This document shows positions 17,982-26,610 of a DNA stretch of 64,000 nt, piece by piece (within the stretch, counting starts at the first letter, position 1; every line of letters starts with the position of its first letter). Origin of the DNA: Arcticimaribacter sp002477625 (GTDB lineage Bacteria; Bacteroidota; Bacteroidia; Flavobacteriales; Flavobacteriaceae); contig OX044358.1 in the NCBI GenBank assembly GCA_943846665.1, forward strand, positions 558,001 to 622,000, read 5' to 3'. Below the pieces are notes generated by a model. The model was not told the DNA's origin. It worked only from the letters and a program-made list of their open reading frames with translations, and ran no database searches. The translations under genes were made by a program, and so were the position numbers.

Positions 17982-19278
17982 CAGGGACGGCGTATAAATC
18001 AAAATCAGCTGCCTCTACAATAGTAAGATCAACGTACTCACCCTGTTTAAGGTAGTACTTGGTCGCATCGACCAAGACTTCATTATCCACATCTGGAGAA
18101 TCCATTTCTGAACGACCTACAAAGAAATTTCCTTCTTTTCGGTCAATAATACAACGAAGGGTTTCTCCCAATTTTTCTTGATTCAACTCCCAAGAAATCT
18201 GAGATTGAAGTTCCATTATTTCAGAAGAACGACGTTGTTTTTCTTCTTCAGGAACATCGTCAACCAATTGATGGGCGTGGGTATTCTCTTCATGACTGTA
18301 GGTAAAACAACCCAAACGATCGAAACGCGTTTCTTTTACCCATGCCTTCAGTTCTTCAAAATGTTCCAAAGTTTCTCCAGGATACCCTACAATCAAGCTA
18401 GTTCGGATGGTAATTCCAGGAACGTGTTTTCTGAATTCTTGAAGTAATTTCGTTGTTTTTTCTTTTGTTGTCCCTCTTCGCATGGATTTCAGAATATCAT
18501 CTGAAATGTGTTGCAAAGGAATATCCAGATAATTACAAACCTTAGGTTCGGACTTCATTACATCCAAAACATCCAAAGGAAATCCTGTTGGAAAAGCATA
18601 ATGCATGCGAATCCATTCGATACCTTCTACTTGGGCTAAAGCACGTAAAAGTTCAGCTAAATTTCTTTTCTTATAAATATCCAAGCCGTAATAGGTGAGG
18701 TCTTGAGCAATTAGTATTAATTCTTTTACTCCATCACGAGCAAGGTTTTCAGCTTGTTTTACCAAATCTTCTATTGGAGTAGAACGATGTTTCCCGCGCA
18801 TCAATGGAATTGCACAGAACGAACAGGGACGATCACAGCCTTCCGATATTTTGAAATATGCAAAATTCTTTGGAGTAGTCGTTATGCGTTCTCCCAATAA
18901 CTCATGTTTGTAATCGGCCTCCAAAGCTTTGAGTAATTGGGGCAATTCACTGGTTCCAAAATATTGATCAACACTTGAGATTTCTTTTTCTAAGTCGGGT
19001 TTATAGCGTTCGCTTAAACAACCGGTAACAAAAACTTTGTCTATCTCACCAGCTTCTTTACGTTGAATATTGTCTAAAATCGTATTGACCGATTCTTCTT
19101 TGGCATTATCAATAAAACCACAGGTATTGATGACAACAATATTTCCATCCTCTTCATGAACTACCTCCTTATCATTCGCTTTGAGTTGCCCCATGAGAAC
19201 TTCAGAATCATAGATGTTCTTTGAACAGCCAAGGGTAATGACATTGATTTTATTTTTGGTTGTGCTTTTTGTACGCAT
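17971..19278 (-). CDS. rimO: Ribosomal protein S12 methylthiotransferase RimO
   Basis: 435 residues. A radical-SAM enzyme that adds a methylthio group to an Asp of ribosomal protein S12. The N-terminal domain has the three cluster cysteines in VITLGCSKN, INTCGFI and VTGCLSERY; the radical-SAM cluster is CDRPCSFC in EGCDRPCSFCAIPLMRGKHR; a TRAM domain closes the C-terminus (LRCIIDRKEGNFFVGRSE). The YDSEVL and GFIDNAKEES variants favour RimO over MiaB. It is last in the run from ftsY and the hydrolase, 38 bases after the hydrolase stop. Confidence 0.94.
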   Translation of the reverse strand: MRTKSTTKNKINVITLGCSKNIYDSEVLMGQLKANDKEVVHEEDGNIVVINTCGFIDNAKEESVNTILDNIQRKEAGEIDKVFVTGCLSERYKPDLEKEISSVDQYFGTSELPQLLKALEADYKHELLGERITTTPKNFAYFKISEGCDRPCSFCAIPLMRGKHRSTPIEDLVKQAENLARDGVKELILIAQDLTYYGLDIYKKRNLAELLRALAQVEGIEWIRMHYAFPTGFPLDVLDVMKSEPKVCNYLDIPLQHISDDILKSMRRGTTKEKTTKLLQEFRKHVPGITIRTSLIVGYPGETLEHFEELKAWVKETRFDRLGCFTYSHEENTHAHQLVDDVPEEEKQRRSSEIMELQSQISWELNQEKLGETLRCIIDRKEGNFFVGRSEMDSPDVDNEVLVDATKYYLKQGEYVDLTIVEAADFDLYAVPASR

Positions 19279-19316
19279 AATATTGTGTCTATCGGGATGT
19301 ACTTCCCAATTGGTTT

Positions 19317-20309
19317 TTAATTGGTTGGTAGATGTGTTTCAAAAAAACGAATTGTTTCTTTGGTTACGCTTTCAACATCCTTACTTGTTAAATAAGAGGT
19401 CATTACATGGTCGCCTGTTTCTGGGAAAGCCATTTTTTCTTTTTGTGCGGCTGATGTTCCAAGTTCTTCGAACATTTCAAGCATAGCAGCTACTGAAACT
19501 ACATCGTCCTGGTTTGCTTCATCTTTGTAATAATAGCCCATGAAAACAGGAACTTTTATTTTTGCAAATGTTTCAGGAGTCATAGCAACTTCGAGCAATT
19601 TTTGAACATGTGTAAGGGCTTGAATATGATATCTTGTGGTCCAAAAATTTTCTTTAGGAGAAACTACATTTTGCATTTGGTGATAATCAGATCCTGCAAC
19701 AAAGCTTGCTAGATTAAGACCCCAAGGAAGTGTGATGAGTGATGCATTTGGGTCTTTTATCCTAATGTTGGGAGAAAACAATCCTATTGAAACAATTTGC
19801 GGGTCAGTTCCTAACAAAAGACTCAAGGTCCCTCCGTTTGAAGTTCCCAAAACAATAACTTTTTCTCCTAAGGTTTTTGCTACAGCTAGCGCTTCTCGTG
19901 CACTCTCCAAATAGGCATCCGCAGTAAAGTCCCTCAAAGGGTTTTCACCACCAACCCCATGTCCAAAAAGTCGAGGCAAATACAAATTGGCTTTGAAGTG
20001 TTTTGCAACATCGGTATGAAAAGGTGCTCCTTCTTCGGAACTTGCAGAAAAGCCATGAAAATAGATGACAGAATATTCGGTTTTTTGTGGAATAGAATCA
20101 AAGAATTCTATTCTACCCTCATTTCCTTTTTTGAGGTCTTCAACTTGAGCTTCCTTAGTATCGATCCAATCGGAGAGTTCAACTAAATCTTGAGGTACAG
20201 CCGGCAAAATTTCATAGAGCTCAGGAGATGCTACTTGGGGGCCTGAAAAATAAAGGATGAATAAAAAACCAAAAACACCAATAAAAAATTTAAGAATATT
20301 CTTAATCAT
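19317..20309 (-). CDS. Membrane-anchored alpha/beta hydrolase
   Basis: 330 residues. One N-terminal hydrophobic segment (ILKFFIGVFGFLFILYF) looks like an uncleaved anchor or signal peptide. An alpha/beta hydrolase fold follows: YFHGFSASSEEG is the oxyanion-loop region, the nucleophile Ser is in VLGTSNGGTLS (GxSxG), and the terminal His is in ETGDHVM. It resembles carboxylesterase or monoacylglycerol-lipase-like enzymes; the substrate cannot be deduced. It lies 6 bases downstream of ftsY, so the two are probably one transcript with rimO. Confidence 0.85.
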   Translation of the reverse strand: MIKNILKFFIGVFGFLFILYFSGPQVASPELYEILPAVPQDLVELSDWIDTKEAQVEDLKKGNEGRIEFFDSIPQKTEYSVIYFHGFSASSEEGAPFHTDVAKHFKANLYLPRLFGHGVGGENPLRDFTADAYLESAREALAVAKTLGEKVIVLGTSNGGTLSLLLGTDPQIVSIGLFSPNIRIKDPNASLITLPWGLNLASFVAGSDYHQMQNVVSPKENFWTTRYHIQALTHVQKLLEVAMTPETFAKIKVPVFMGYYYKDEANQDDVVSVAAMLEMFEELGTSAAQKEKMAFPETGDHVMTSYLTSKDVESVTKETIRFFETHLPTN

Positions 20310-20315
20310 AAAGTC

Positions 20316-21269
20316 TTAATTAAAAAAGGAATGTAGAAAAGCATCTACGTTAAAAATTTGCAGATCATCAATCCCTTCACCTACTCCAATAAATTTAACA
20401 GGAATTTGAAATGCATCCGATATTCCTAGAACTACTCCACCCTTTGCAGTACCATCGAGTTTGGTAACTGCCAGTGAAGTAACTTCTGTTGCCTGTGAAA
20501 ATTGTTTGGCTTGTTCAAAGGCGTTTTGTCCTGTAGAACCATCTAAAACCAAAAGTACCTCATGCGGAGCCTCGGGTACTACCCGATCCATAACCCGTTT
20601 TACTTTCGAAAGTTCGTTCATAAGGTTTACCTTATTATGCAAACGTCCAGCGGTGTCAATAAGCACAATATCGGCCTCTTGTTTCACAGCTGACTCTAAA
20701 GTATCGAAAGCTACAGATGCTGGGTCACTTCCCATTTGTTGTTTAATCAACGAAACTTCCGATCGGTCAGCCCAAACTTGTAATTGGTCAATCGCACCAG
20801 CTCTAAAGGTATCTGCAGCACCTAAAACAACCTTCTTTCCAGCGGCTTTAAAATGATGAGCTAGCTTTCCTATAGTAGTGGTTTTTCCAACGCCGTTTAC
20901 TCCAACAACCATAATTACATGGGGTTTATGGGTATAGGTGTCTGAAAATGTAAAAGGGTTTGGAGGTTGTTGATCGGCAAGAATTCTTGAAATTTCTTCT
21001 TTAAGAATTAAGCTCAGCTCTTTAGTTCCAAGATAATTATCTTTAGCAACTCGAGCTTCAATAGCATCAATAATCTTAAGAGTTGTCGTAACCCCAACGT
21101 CGGCGGTAACCAAAACTTCTTCTAAATCATCTAATAAGGCAACATCGACAGTTGACTTACCCGCTATTGCAGTTCCAAGTTTTGAGAAAAAAGATTTACG
21201 CGTAGCCTCTAAGCCCTTGTTCAGGTTCTTTTCTTGATCTCCAGAAAACAATGATTTTAATAAACTCAT
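20316..21269 (-). CDS. ftsY: Signal recognition particle receptor FtsY
   Basis: 317 residues, the short form without a long acidic A domain. FtsY is the SRP receptor GTPase that docks ribosome-SRP complexes at the inner membrane. It has an N domain (about 20-95) and a G domain with GVNGVGKTTTIGKLA, DTFRAGAIDQLQVW, DTAGRLHNKVNLM and TKLDGTAKGG. The start codon lies only 13 bases after the U-tract of an intrinsic terminator that closes the upstream rpmB-rpmG-DUF4295 group. Expression must therefore depend on readthrough or on a promoter overlapping that hairpin. Confidence 0.96.
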   Translation of the reverse strand: MSLLKSLFSGDQEKNLNKGLEATRKSFFSKLGTAIAGKSTVDVALLDDLEEVLVTADVGVTTTLKIIDAIEARVAKDNYLGTKELSLILKEEISRILADQQPPNPFTFSDTYTHKPHVIMVVGVNGVGKTTTIGKLAHHFKAAGKKVVLGAADTFRAGAIDQLQVWADRSEVSLIKQQMGSDPASVAFDTLESAVKQEADIVLIDTAGRLHNKVNLMNELSKVKRVMDRVVPEAPHEVLLVLDGSTGQNAFEQAKQFSQATEVTSLAVTKLDGTAKGGVVLGISDAFQIPVKFIGVGEGIDDLQIFNVDAFLHSFFN

Positions 21270-21282
21270 GAGGTTGTTAAAT

Positions 21283-21313
21283 AAAAAAAGCTACTGTAAA
21301 AGTAGCTTTTTTT
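21283..21313 (-). terminator. Intrinsic terminator between DUF4295 gene and ftsY
   Basis: A 13-base-pair stem: seven A plus GCTACT (21283-21295) pairs with AGTAGC plus seven T (21301-21313) around GTAAA. On the minus strand it gives a GC-containing hairpin ending in U residues, 22 bases after the DUF4295 stop. The symmetrical A/T flanks would also work on the plus strand. Confidence 0.75.
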
Positions 21314-21334
21314 GACAGAATAATTCTATTCTAT

Positions 21335-21487
21335 TTAGTGTTTACTCAACCAGTCATTAACTGCGTCTGGTGCAGTAATTGTTTCAACGAAAGAATAACT
21401 TTTGGCGTCACCTTTCTTTACCATTTTAATTACTTTGGTAAGTCTTTTCGATCCCGTTTGCAGGGTAGCTACTGATTTCTTTGCCAT
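21335..21487 (-). CDS. DUF4295 family small basic protein
   Basis: A 50-residue ORF starting MAKKSVATLQTGSKRLTKVI and ending NDWLSKH. It is small, Lys-rich and encoded two bases after rpmG. This matches the Bacteroidota-specific DUF4295 family, always found beside rpmB and rpmG. The context and basic charge suggest a ribosome-associated protein; no function is proven. It is followed by a strong terminator. Confidence 0.88.
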   Translation of the reverse strand: MAKKSVATLQTGSKRLTKVIKMVKKGDAKSYSFVETITAPDAVNDWLSKH

Positions 21488-21489
21488 GG

Positions 21490-21672
21490 TTATTTAATTT
21501 CTTTATGAACAGTCATTTTCTTCAAGATCGAGTTGAATTTCTTAATTTCCAAACGATCTGGAGTATTCTTTTTATTCTTTGTTGTGATGTAACGCGAAGT
21601 TCCGGGTCTTCCAGACTCTTTGTGTTCAGTACATTCAAGTATCACTTGTACACGGTTTCCTTTTCTTGCCAT
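21490..21672 (-). CDS. rpmG: 50S ribosomal protein L33
   Basis: 60 residues beginning MARKGNRVQVILECTEHKES. It has the conserved L33 core SRYITTKNKKNTPDRLEIKKF. Only one Cys is present and the paired CxxC zinc motifs are missing, so this is the zinc-independent form. It lies 10 bases downstream of rpmB and two bases ahead of the DUF4295 gene, in the usual Bacteroidota order. Confidence 0.96.
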   Translation of the reverse strand: MARKGNRVQVILECTEHKESGRPGTSRYITTKNKKNTPDRLEIKKFNSILKKMTVHKEIK

Positions 21673-21682
21673 GATCTATATA

Positions 21683-21919
21683 TTAGATGGATTTCCCTTT
21701 TGCTCTAGCGTCATTCATGACAGCAAAGATTCCTTTTCTATTAATTGTTTTTAATACCGAAGCTGTTACTTTCAAGGTAACCCACTTATCTTCTTCAGGG
21801 ATAAAAAATCTCTTCTTGATAAGATTGACCTCAAAACGACGCTTCGTTTTGTTGACAGCTTTAGAAACATTGTTACCAAACATTGCTCTTTTACCGCTTA
21901 TTTCACAAACTCTTGACAT
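21683..21919 (-). CDS. rpmB: 50S ribosomal protein L28
   Basis: 78 residues: MSRVCEISGKRAMFGNNVS is the L28 N-terminus, followed by NKTKRRFEVNLIKKRFFIPE and the C-terminal VTASVLKTINRKGI. The second CxxC zinc pair is missing, matching the zinc-free type of its L33 neighbour. It is first gene of the rpmB-rpmG-DUF4295 unit and has the best-looking promoter in this part of the window. Confidence 0.96.
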   Translation of the reverse strand: MSRVCEISGKRAMFGNNVSKAVNKTKRRFEVNLIKKRFFIPEEDKWVTLKVTASVLKTINRKGIFAVMNDARAKGKSI

Positions 21920-21954
21920 AATTCTAGACTTTAGTGTTCTTTTAAAACAGGATG

Positions 21955-21983
21955 CAAATTTAACGTTTTTTATGGAGTATCAA
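21955..21983 (-). promoter_or_regulatory. rpmB operon promoter (-33 TTG, -7 TAAATTTG)
   Basis: On the minus strand: TTG (21983-21981), 18 bases, then TAAATTTG (21962-21955), followed by C. A close match to the Bacteroidetes consensus, giving a leader of about 30 bases before the rpmB ATG at 21919. Confidence 0.55.
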
Positions 21984-22099
21984 AATAGTTTTACTCAAAT
22001 TTTAAAGACTTTTTTCGGTTCTAATCAAGAAATCTTTTTTTTAGTAGTTTTAATTTGATAAAGTTTGAATATGAATTCAATAAAACCACCGCAAATCTA

Positions 22100-22534
22100 A
22101 TGAAAAACAAGGCATCAATTCAAATCAGAACACCTTTTAATACTACAAAAGAAAACCTTTGGAATACACTAACAGAAGTTGAAAAAATGAAAAAATGGTA
22201 TTTCAATGAGCTTGAAGATTTTGAACCTAAACTTCATTTTAAAACTGCTTTTAAAATAGAATATGAAGGTCAGATTTTTACACATAAATGGACGGTTTTT
22301 AAAGTAACTCCATACAAGACACTCGCTTATTATTGGCAATACGAAGAATATGAAGGAAACTCTACGGTAACTTTTGAGATTGAAGAAAGTCCAGAAGGAG
22401 TAGAACTTATTTTAACTGCCGAAATATTGGAGGCTTTCCCAGACATTGAAGTATTCAGCCACGAGCGTATGGTTAAGGGTTGGAATGGTTTAATTTATGA
22501 CCGATTGAAACCCTATCTTGAAAAAAGTGCGTAA
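22100..22534 (+). CDS. SRPBCC (AHSA1-like) domain protein
   Basis: 144 residues from the ATG at 22100; the frame extends 15 codons upstream, but the fold starts at KASIQIRTPFNTTKENLWNTL. It reads as an AHSA1/START-type helix-grip domain: VEKMKKWYFNEL, FKIEYEGQIFTHKWTV, YKTLAYYWQYEEYEG and a C-terminal helix, HERMVKGWNGLIYDRLKPYL. These domains bind hydrophobic ligands or partner proteins; no partner is visible. It is a single gene between two minus-strand units and ends four bases before the 3' end of cinA. Confidence 0.82.
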   Translation: MKNKASIQIRTPFNTTKENLWNTLTEVEKMKKWYFNELEDFEPKLHFKTAFKIEYEGQIFTHKWTVFKVTPYKTLAYYWQYEEYEGNSTVTFEIEESPEGVELILTAEILEAFPDIEVFSHERMVKGWNGLIYDRLKPYLEKSA

Positions 22535-22538
22535 CTCC

Positions 22539-23780
22539 CTAAAAAACTTGTTTATGCAAAAGCTCCATAACCATATTCACTGCTTTTTCGACCACACGTT
22601 CACGATGTTTCCCAAGATGAAATTCATAGGAAACAACATTGTCTTCTGTAGCTACTGCTATAAACACAGTTCCTAATTCAGCCTCAGAATCACCTTTAGA
22701 TGGCCCTGCATTGCCTGTAGTGGAAACACCTATTGTTGCACCAAATCGTTGTCGAGCTGCAACAGCCATAGCTTCAGCAACGGGAGCACTGACTACTGAA
22801 TAGGCGTCAATCAAAGATTGAGACACGCCTAGGAGGTTCACTTTAACTTCTGTAGCGTAGGCAACTATTCCCCCTCTGAAATAGGCAGAGGCACCGGGAA
22901 TTTGAGTGAAACGGTTGGCTATTTTTCCCCCAGTACAGCTTTCGGCAACAGCTAGGGTATTGTTTGTTTTTATGAATTGTGTCTGAAGCTGTTCTTCAAC
23001 AGAGGCCTCTTCTTCAAAACCCATTATGATGTCTCCAATCAGGGGATATAATTTTTCTATTTCGGCATCGATACGCTGTTCGAGTAGGACTGGATCTGAG
23101 CCTTTTCCCGATAAGCGCAAACGTACCCTCCCTAGATTCGGAAGGTAAGCTAGTTTTATGTCGGAAGGCAGTTCGTTTTCCCATTGCTCAATACGTTCGG
23201 CAATTACACTCTCGCCCAAACCATAGGTCAATAAGGTTTTGTGCATGATGTAGGGACGTGTATAATGTTTCTGTAAGGCTGGAATCACTTCATTACTGAC
23301 CAACGCTTTCATTTCGAAAGGCACTCCAGGCAAGGAAATAATCACACGATCTTCGACTTCAAACCACATGCCCGAAGCGGTTCCGTGTAGGTTATTGAGA
23401 ACCTTAGCCTTTGAAGGAAGTAATGCTTGTTTTCTGTTTTCTTCGTTTATTGGGGTAGGAACGTACTTGGCAAACATCTCTTCAATGCGCTCCAAAACCA
23501 ATTCGTTCTTCACCAAAACATCGTCAAAATACGAACAGAGGGTATGTTTGGTTAAATCGTCTTTTGTTGGCCCAAGACCACCTGTTAAAATAATAACTTG
23601 TGCTCTCTTCTGAGCCTCGTCCAAACAACTTTCAATATGTTCTTTCCGATCTGAAATTGAGGTTATTTGTCCGACTTCAATTCCAATTTTATTCAACTCC
23701 TTTGCAATAAAAACGGCATTGGTATTCACTATTTGACCGATAAGAATTTCATCTCCGATACTGACAATTTCTGCAATCAT
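22539..23780 (-). CDS. cinA: CinA family nicotinamide-nucleotide amidohydrolase
   Basis: 413 residues, full two-domain length. The N-terminal MoCF-like domain (AEIVSIGDEILIGQIVNTN, ILTGGLGPTKDDLT) is followed by the C-terminal CinA/PncC domain (TLAVAESCTGGKIANRFTQ, GVSTTGNAGPSKGD). The C-terminal domain deamidates nicotinamide mononucleotide, salvaging NMN from ligase and other reactions; older names are competence/damage-inducible protein A. It lies three bases downstream of the FAH-family gene and is last in the E2-exonuclease-FAH-cinA run. Confidence 0.93.
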   Translation of the reverse strand: MIAEIVSIGDEILIGQIVNTNAVFIAKELNKIGIEVGQITSISDRKEHIESCLDEAQKRAQVIILTGGLGPTKDDLTKHTLCSYFDDVLVKNELVLERIEEMFAKYVPTPINEENRKQALLPSKAKVLNNLHGTASGMWFEVEDRVIISLPGVPFEMKALVSNEVIPALQKHYTRPYIMHKTLLTYGLGESVIAERIEQWENELPSDIKLAYLPNLGRVRLRLSGKGSDPVLLEQRIDAEIEKLYPLIGDIIMGFEEEASVEEQLQTQFIKTNNTLAVAESCTGGKIANRFTQIPGASAYFRGGIVAYATEVKVNLLGVSQSLIDAYSVVSAPVAEAMAVAARQRFGATIGVSTTGNAGPSKGDSEAELGTVFIAVATEDNVVSYEFHLGKHRERVVEKAVNMVMELLHKQVF

Positions 23781-23783
23781 GTT

Positions 23784-24395
23784 TTATTTTACTTTAATGG
23801 AAAACAATTGACGGCCTTCTAAAGAGCCTTCTAAAACATCATTTTCCGCTACCGGACCAACTCCAGCTGGAGTTCCAGTAAAAATAATATCGCCAATTTT
23901 TAGGGTGAAAAACTGTGAAACATAGGCAATCAATTCGTCTACTTTCCAGAGCATTAATGCGGAAGAAGACTGTTGCACTATCGTTCCGTTTTTTGTCATT
24001 TCAAACTGCAATTCATCGACATGTGGAAGTTCGGATTTGTTCACCCAGTCGCCTACTACTGTAGCTCCGTCAAAAGCTTTTGCCTTTTCCCAAGGCAGTC
24101 CCTTACTTTTGAGTTTTGCTTGAAGGTCTCGTGCAGTAAAATCAATTCCTAGGCCTATTGCATCATAATATTTATGGGCAAATTTTTGCTGAATGTGTTT
24201 TCCAATTCTGTTAATTCGAACCAAAACCTCAACTTCATAATGCACATCATTTGAAAATGGAGGAATAAAAAATGGCTGATTTTTTAACACTAAAGAAGTG
24301 TCTGGCTTTAAGAAAACAACAGGGTCTTCTGGCCGTTCATTGGCCAATTCTTCGATGTGGTCTGTATAATTGCGACCGATGCATATTATTTTCAT
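23784..24395 (-). CDS. Fumarylacetoacetate hydrolase family protein
   Basis: 203 residues, the small single-domain FAH class. It has IICIGRNYTDHIEEL, PVVFLKPDTSLV, the metal-binding Glu pair in HYEVEVLVRI, the DFTARDLQ motif and the closing FTGTPAGVGPV. Members hydrolyse C-C bonds in acylpyruvates or decarboxylate oxaloacetate; which reaction applies here cannot be told. It lies three bases ahead of cinA and 43 after the exonuclease gene. Confidence 0.9.
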   Translation of the reverse strand: MKIICIGRNYTDHIEELANERPEDPVVFLKPDTSLVLKNQPFFIPPFSNDVHYEVEVLVRINRIGKHIQQKFAHKYYDAIGLGIDFTARDLQAKLKSKGLPWEKAKAFDGATVVGDWVNKSELPHVDELQFEMTKNGTIVQQSSSALMLWKVDELIAYVSQFFTLKIGDIIFTGTPAGVGPVAENDVLEGSLEGRQLFSIKVK

Positions 24396-24438
24396 AAATC
24401 TAGTTTATCTGAACTGGCATAGAAAGCAGTTCGTTTTA

Positions 24439-25212
24439 CTATTTTGCTCCATTAAACTTACTCAATCGTATCGCGGTAAGCACTTTTTTGGTGTATAATG
24501 GAAAATCTGCATTGAGTAACCATCCGAAATACCCTGGTTCTTTTTCTAAAACCTCGTCTACTGTTTTTCCTTTGTGTTTCCCAAAGGAGAAGCAAGCAAC
24601 ATTCTCTTTGTTCAAAACAATAAACCCAGCGACATCGAGGGAACGTTTACGTGTTGAAAATTCACTTAAGAAGTCCAGATTGTTTTCCAATTCTTCATAG
24701 CGTTCAACCTGAGCAAGCAAGACCTCATAGGTTGCATCGGTATCTGCCATTGCAGAGTGGGCGTTGACCAACTCTTTATCACAATAAAACTTGAGCGCAG
24801 CACTTAATGTGCGTTGTTCCATTTTATGGAAAATCGTTTGTACGTCAATTGTCTTGTGGTTTTTAAGATCAAAATCAACTTCTGCACGCATAAATTCTTC
24901 AGCAATCAACGGAATATCGAATCGATCGGAATTGAATCCAGCCCAATCGCAGTCTTTCATAAAATTATAAATTTCTTTGGAAAGCGTTTTGAAGTTTGGG
25001 GCATCTTTTACTTGTTCGTTAGTAATACCATGTACATCAGAAGCTCCTTTTGGAATGGGCATTTCAGGGTTTACCAACCAGGTTTTTCCTTCTTTGTTTC
25101 CGTTAGGTAGTAATTTCAGAACCGCAATTTCAACGATTCGATCACTCACAACATTTACCCCTGTAGTTTCAAGGTCAAAAAAGCAAAGTGGTCGTTTGAG
25201 GTTAAGGCCCAT
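24439..25212 (-). CDS. DnaQ-like 3'-5' exonuclease
   Basis: 257 residues. The N-terminal DEDDh exonuclease has motif I FFDLETTGVN (Asp13, Glu15), motif II DWAGFNSDRFDIPL and motif III HSAMADTDAT with its His. The C-terminal region (about 195-257) carries FSFGKHKGKTVDEVLEKEPGY, the small domain often attached to exonucleases of the RNase T / Exo X type. It likely trims DNA or RNA 3' ends in repair. The gene lies 10 bases downstream of the E2 gene. Confidence 0.92.
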   Translation of the reverse strand: MGLNLKRPLCFFDLETTGVNVVSDRIVEIAVLKLLPNGNKEGKTWLVNPEMPIPKGASDVHGITNEQVKDAPNFKTLSKEIYNFMKDCDWAGFNSDRFDIPLIAEEFMRAEVDFDLKNHKTIDVQTIFHKMEQRTLSAALKFYCDKELVNAHSAMADTDATYEVLLAQVERYEELENNLDFLSEFSTRKRSLDVAGFIVLNKENVACFSFGKHKGKTVDEVLEKEPGYFGWLLNADFPLYTKKVLTAIRLSKFNGAK

Positions 25213-25222
25213 AGTATTGTAT

Positions 25223-26539
25223 TTAAAAGTCGATTGATGTATCCCATTGTTCTAGAGCATCAGCAACAGCTTTCACAAACTGTCCGCCCATAGCTCCGTT
25301 GATGATGCGGTGGTCGTAACTGTGACAGAGCATCATTTTTCTGCGTATTCCGATAAAGTCCCCGTTTGCGGTTTCGATTACGGCAGGCATTTTACGTATT
25401 ACTCCAATTGCCAAAATCCCTAATTGTGGCTGATTGATGATCGGTATTCCTGTGATGGAACCAAAGTTTCCAACATTGGTAACCGTATAGGTTCCTCCTT
25501 GTACTTCGTCTGGTTCGAGTTTATTTTCTCGGGCGCGAATCGAAAGATCGTTTACAGCCCTAGCCAAACCAACAAGGTTGAGGTGGTCCGTGTTTTTTAT
25601 AACGGGTACTATTAAATTGCCATCACCAAGAGCAGTAGCCATTCCAATATTTATCCCTTTCTTTTGGATGATCGTATTTTCAACTACTGAACTATTGAGT
25701 AAGGGAAATTCTTTTAGTGCCTGAACAACGGCAGCAATAAAAATAGGTGTAAAGGTTAATTTCTCTTGTTCTCGTTTTTGGAATTTTCCTTTGACACGTT
25801 CCCGCCAATCCCAAAGATCCGTTACATCGACCTCAACAAAAGATTGAACGTGTGCCGAAATTTTCCGACTATTGACCATATGATCTGAAATCATTTTACC
25901 CATTCGGGTCATTTCGATCTGTTGGTCTTGCCCAGAAATTGATACTGGAGCTGGCTCAGTATGATCTATTTGCTTTTCCTGAATTTCACTTTGACCCGGA
26001 GCAGCTGTTCGTTTGTCTATATACCCTAAAATATCTTTTTTAGTTACCCTTCCTTTATCACCAGTCCCCTGAATGGTTTCTAATTCTTCTAAAGAAATTC
26101 CTTCTTCTTTGGCTATGTTCTTTACCAAAGGGGAATAAAAACGATTCGAACTGCTAACAGGTGTTGCAGGTGCTTGAACAGTTGTTTGGGCAGAAGAAAC
26201 TGCAGCTTCTATAACAGCTATTGGATCTGGTTTGGGGGTTTCTTTTATTTCTGGAAGTGGATCAGGAAGAACTTCTTCTTCAGAAACCTCGTCTTCCCCA
26301 GCAATTTCAATAACGGCAATTACATCGCCAACTTGGGCAATTTCATTTACTTGAAATTTTTTCTCTATCAATATTCCTTCAACTTCCGATGGAACATCAG
26401 AATCGACCTTGTCAGTCGCAACTTCAACAATTGATTCATCAATTGCAATGGAATCTCCCACATCCTTAAGCCAAGTAGTTAGTGTTGCTTCTGCAACACT
26501 CTCTCCCATTTTCGGTAATTTAAGTAGGTATTTACCCAT
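25223..26539 (-). CDS. 2-oxoacid dehydrogenase E2 (dihydrolipoamide acyltransferase)
   Basis: 438 residues. N-terminal lipoyl domain (1-80) with the lipoylated Lys44 in EVATDKVDSDVPSE; Pro/Thr-rich linker; E3/E1-binding domain (about 133-173; SPLVKNIAKEEGISLEEL); catalytic domain (about 205-438). The KVDSDVP lipoyl loop and overall layout point to a branched-chain or mixed 2-oxoacid complex more than pyruvate dehydrogenase. The catalytic motif reads SYDHRIINGAMGG, with His410 present but Asn414 where Asp is usual. E1 and E3 genes are not adjacent. Confidence 0.9.
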   Translation of the reverse strand: MGKYLLKLPKMGESVAEATLTTWLKDVGDSIAIDESIVEVATDKVDSDVPSEVEGILIEKKFQVNEIAQVGDVIAVIEIAGEDEVSEEEVLPDPLPEIKETPKPDPIAVIEAAVSSAQTTVQAPATPVSSSNRFYSPLVKNIAKEEGISLEELETIQGTGDKGRVTKKDILGYIDKRTAAPGQSEIQEKQIDHTEPAPVSISGQDQQIEMTRMGKMISDHMVNSRKISAHVQSFVEVDVTDLWDWRERVKGKFQKREQEKLTFTPIFIAAVVQALKEFPLLNSSVVENTIIQKKGINIGMATALGDGNLIVPVIKNTDHLNLVGLARAVNDLSIRARENKLEPDEVQGGTYTVTNVGNFGSITGIPIINQPQLGILAIGVIRKMPAVIETANGDFIGIRRKMMLCHSYDHRIINGAMGGQFVKAVADALEQWDTSIDF

Positions 26540-26563
26540 AGTTTATAGCTTTTTATAGTGGCA

Positions 26564-26571
26564 CAAAGGTA
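26564..26571 (-). promoter_or_regulatory. Candidate -7 box upstream of the E2 gene
   Basis: TACCTTTG on the minus strand, 24 bases before the ATG at 26539. A TTG lies 24 bases further upstream (26598-26596), slightly long for a -33 element. Confidence 0.35.
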
Positions 26572-26610
26572 TCAAAATTCTTAGAGAGTCTTTCACAAAA
26601 CAACAGCTTC

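Noticed and set aside
20461..20856. A 131-codon plus-strand frame inside ftsY
   Set aside because: Fully within ftsY, which has all GTPase motifs; the frame has a Ser/Thr/Ala-rich shadow composition.
22055..22099. 15-codon upstream extension of the SRPBCC protein
   Set aside because: Charged tail not fitting the fold; the ATG at 22100 is the better start.
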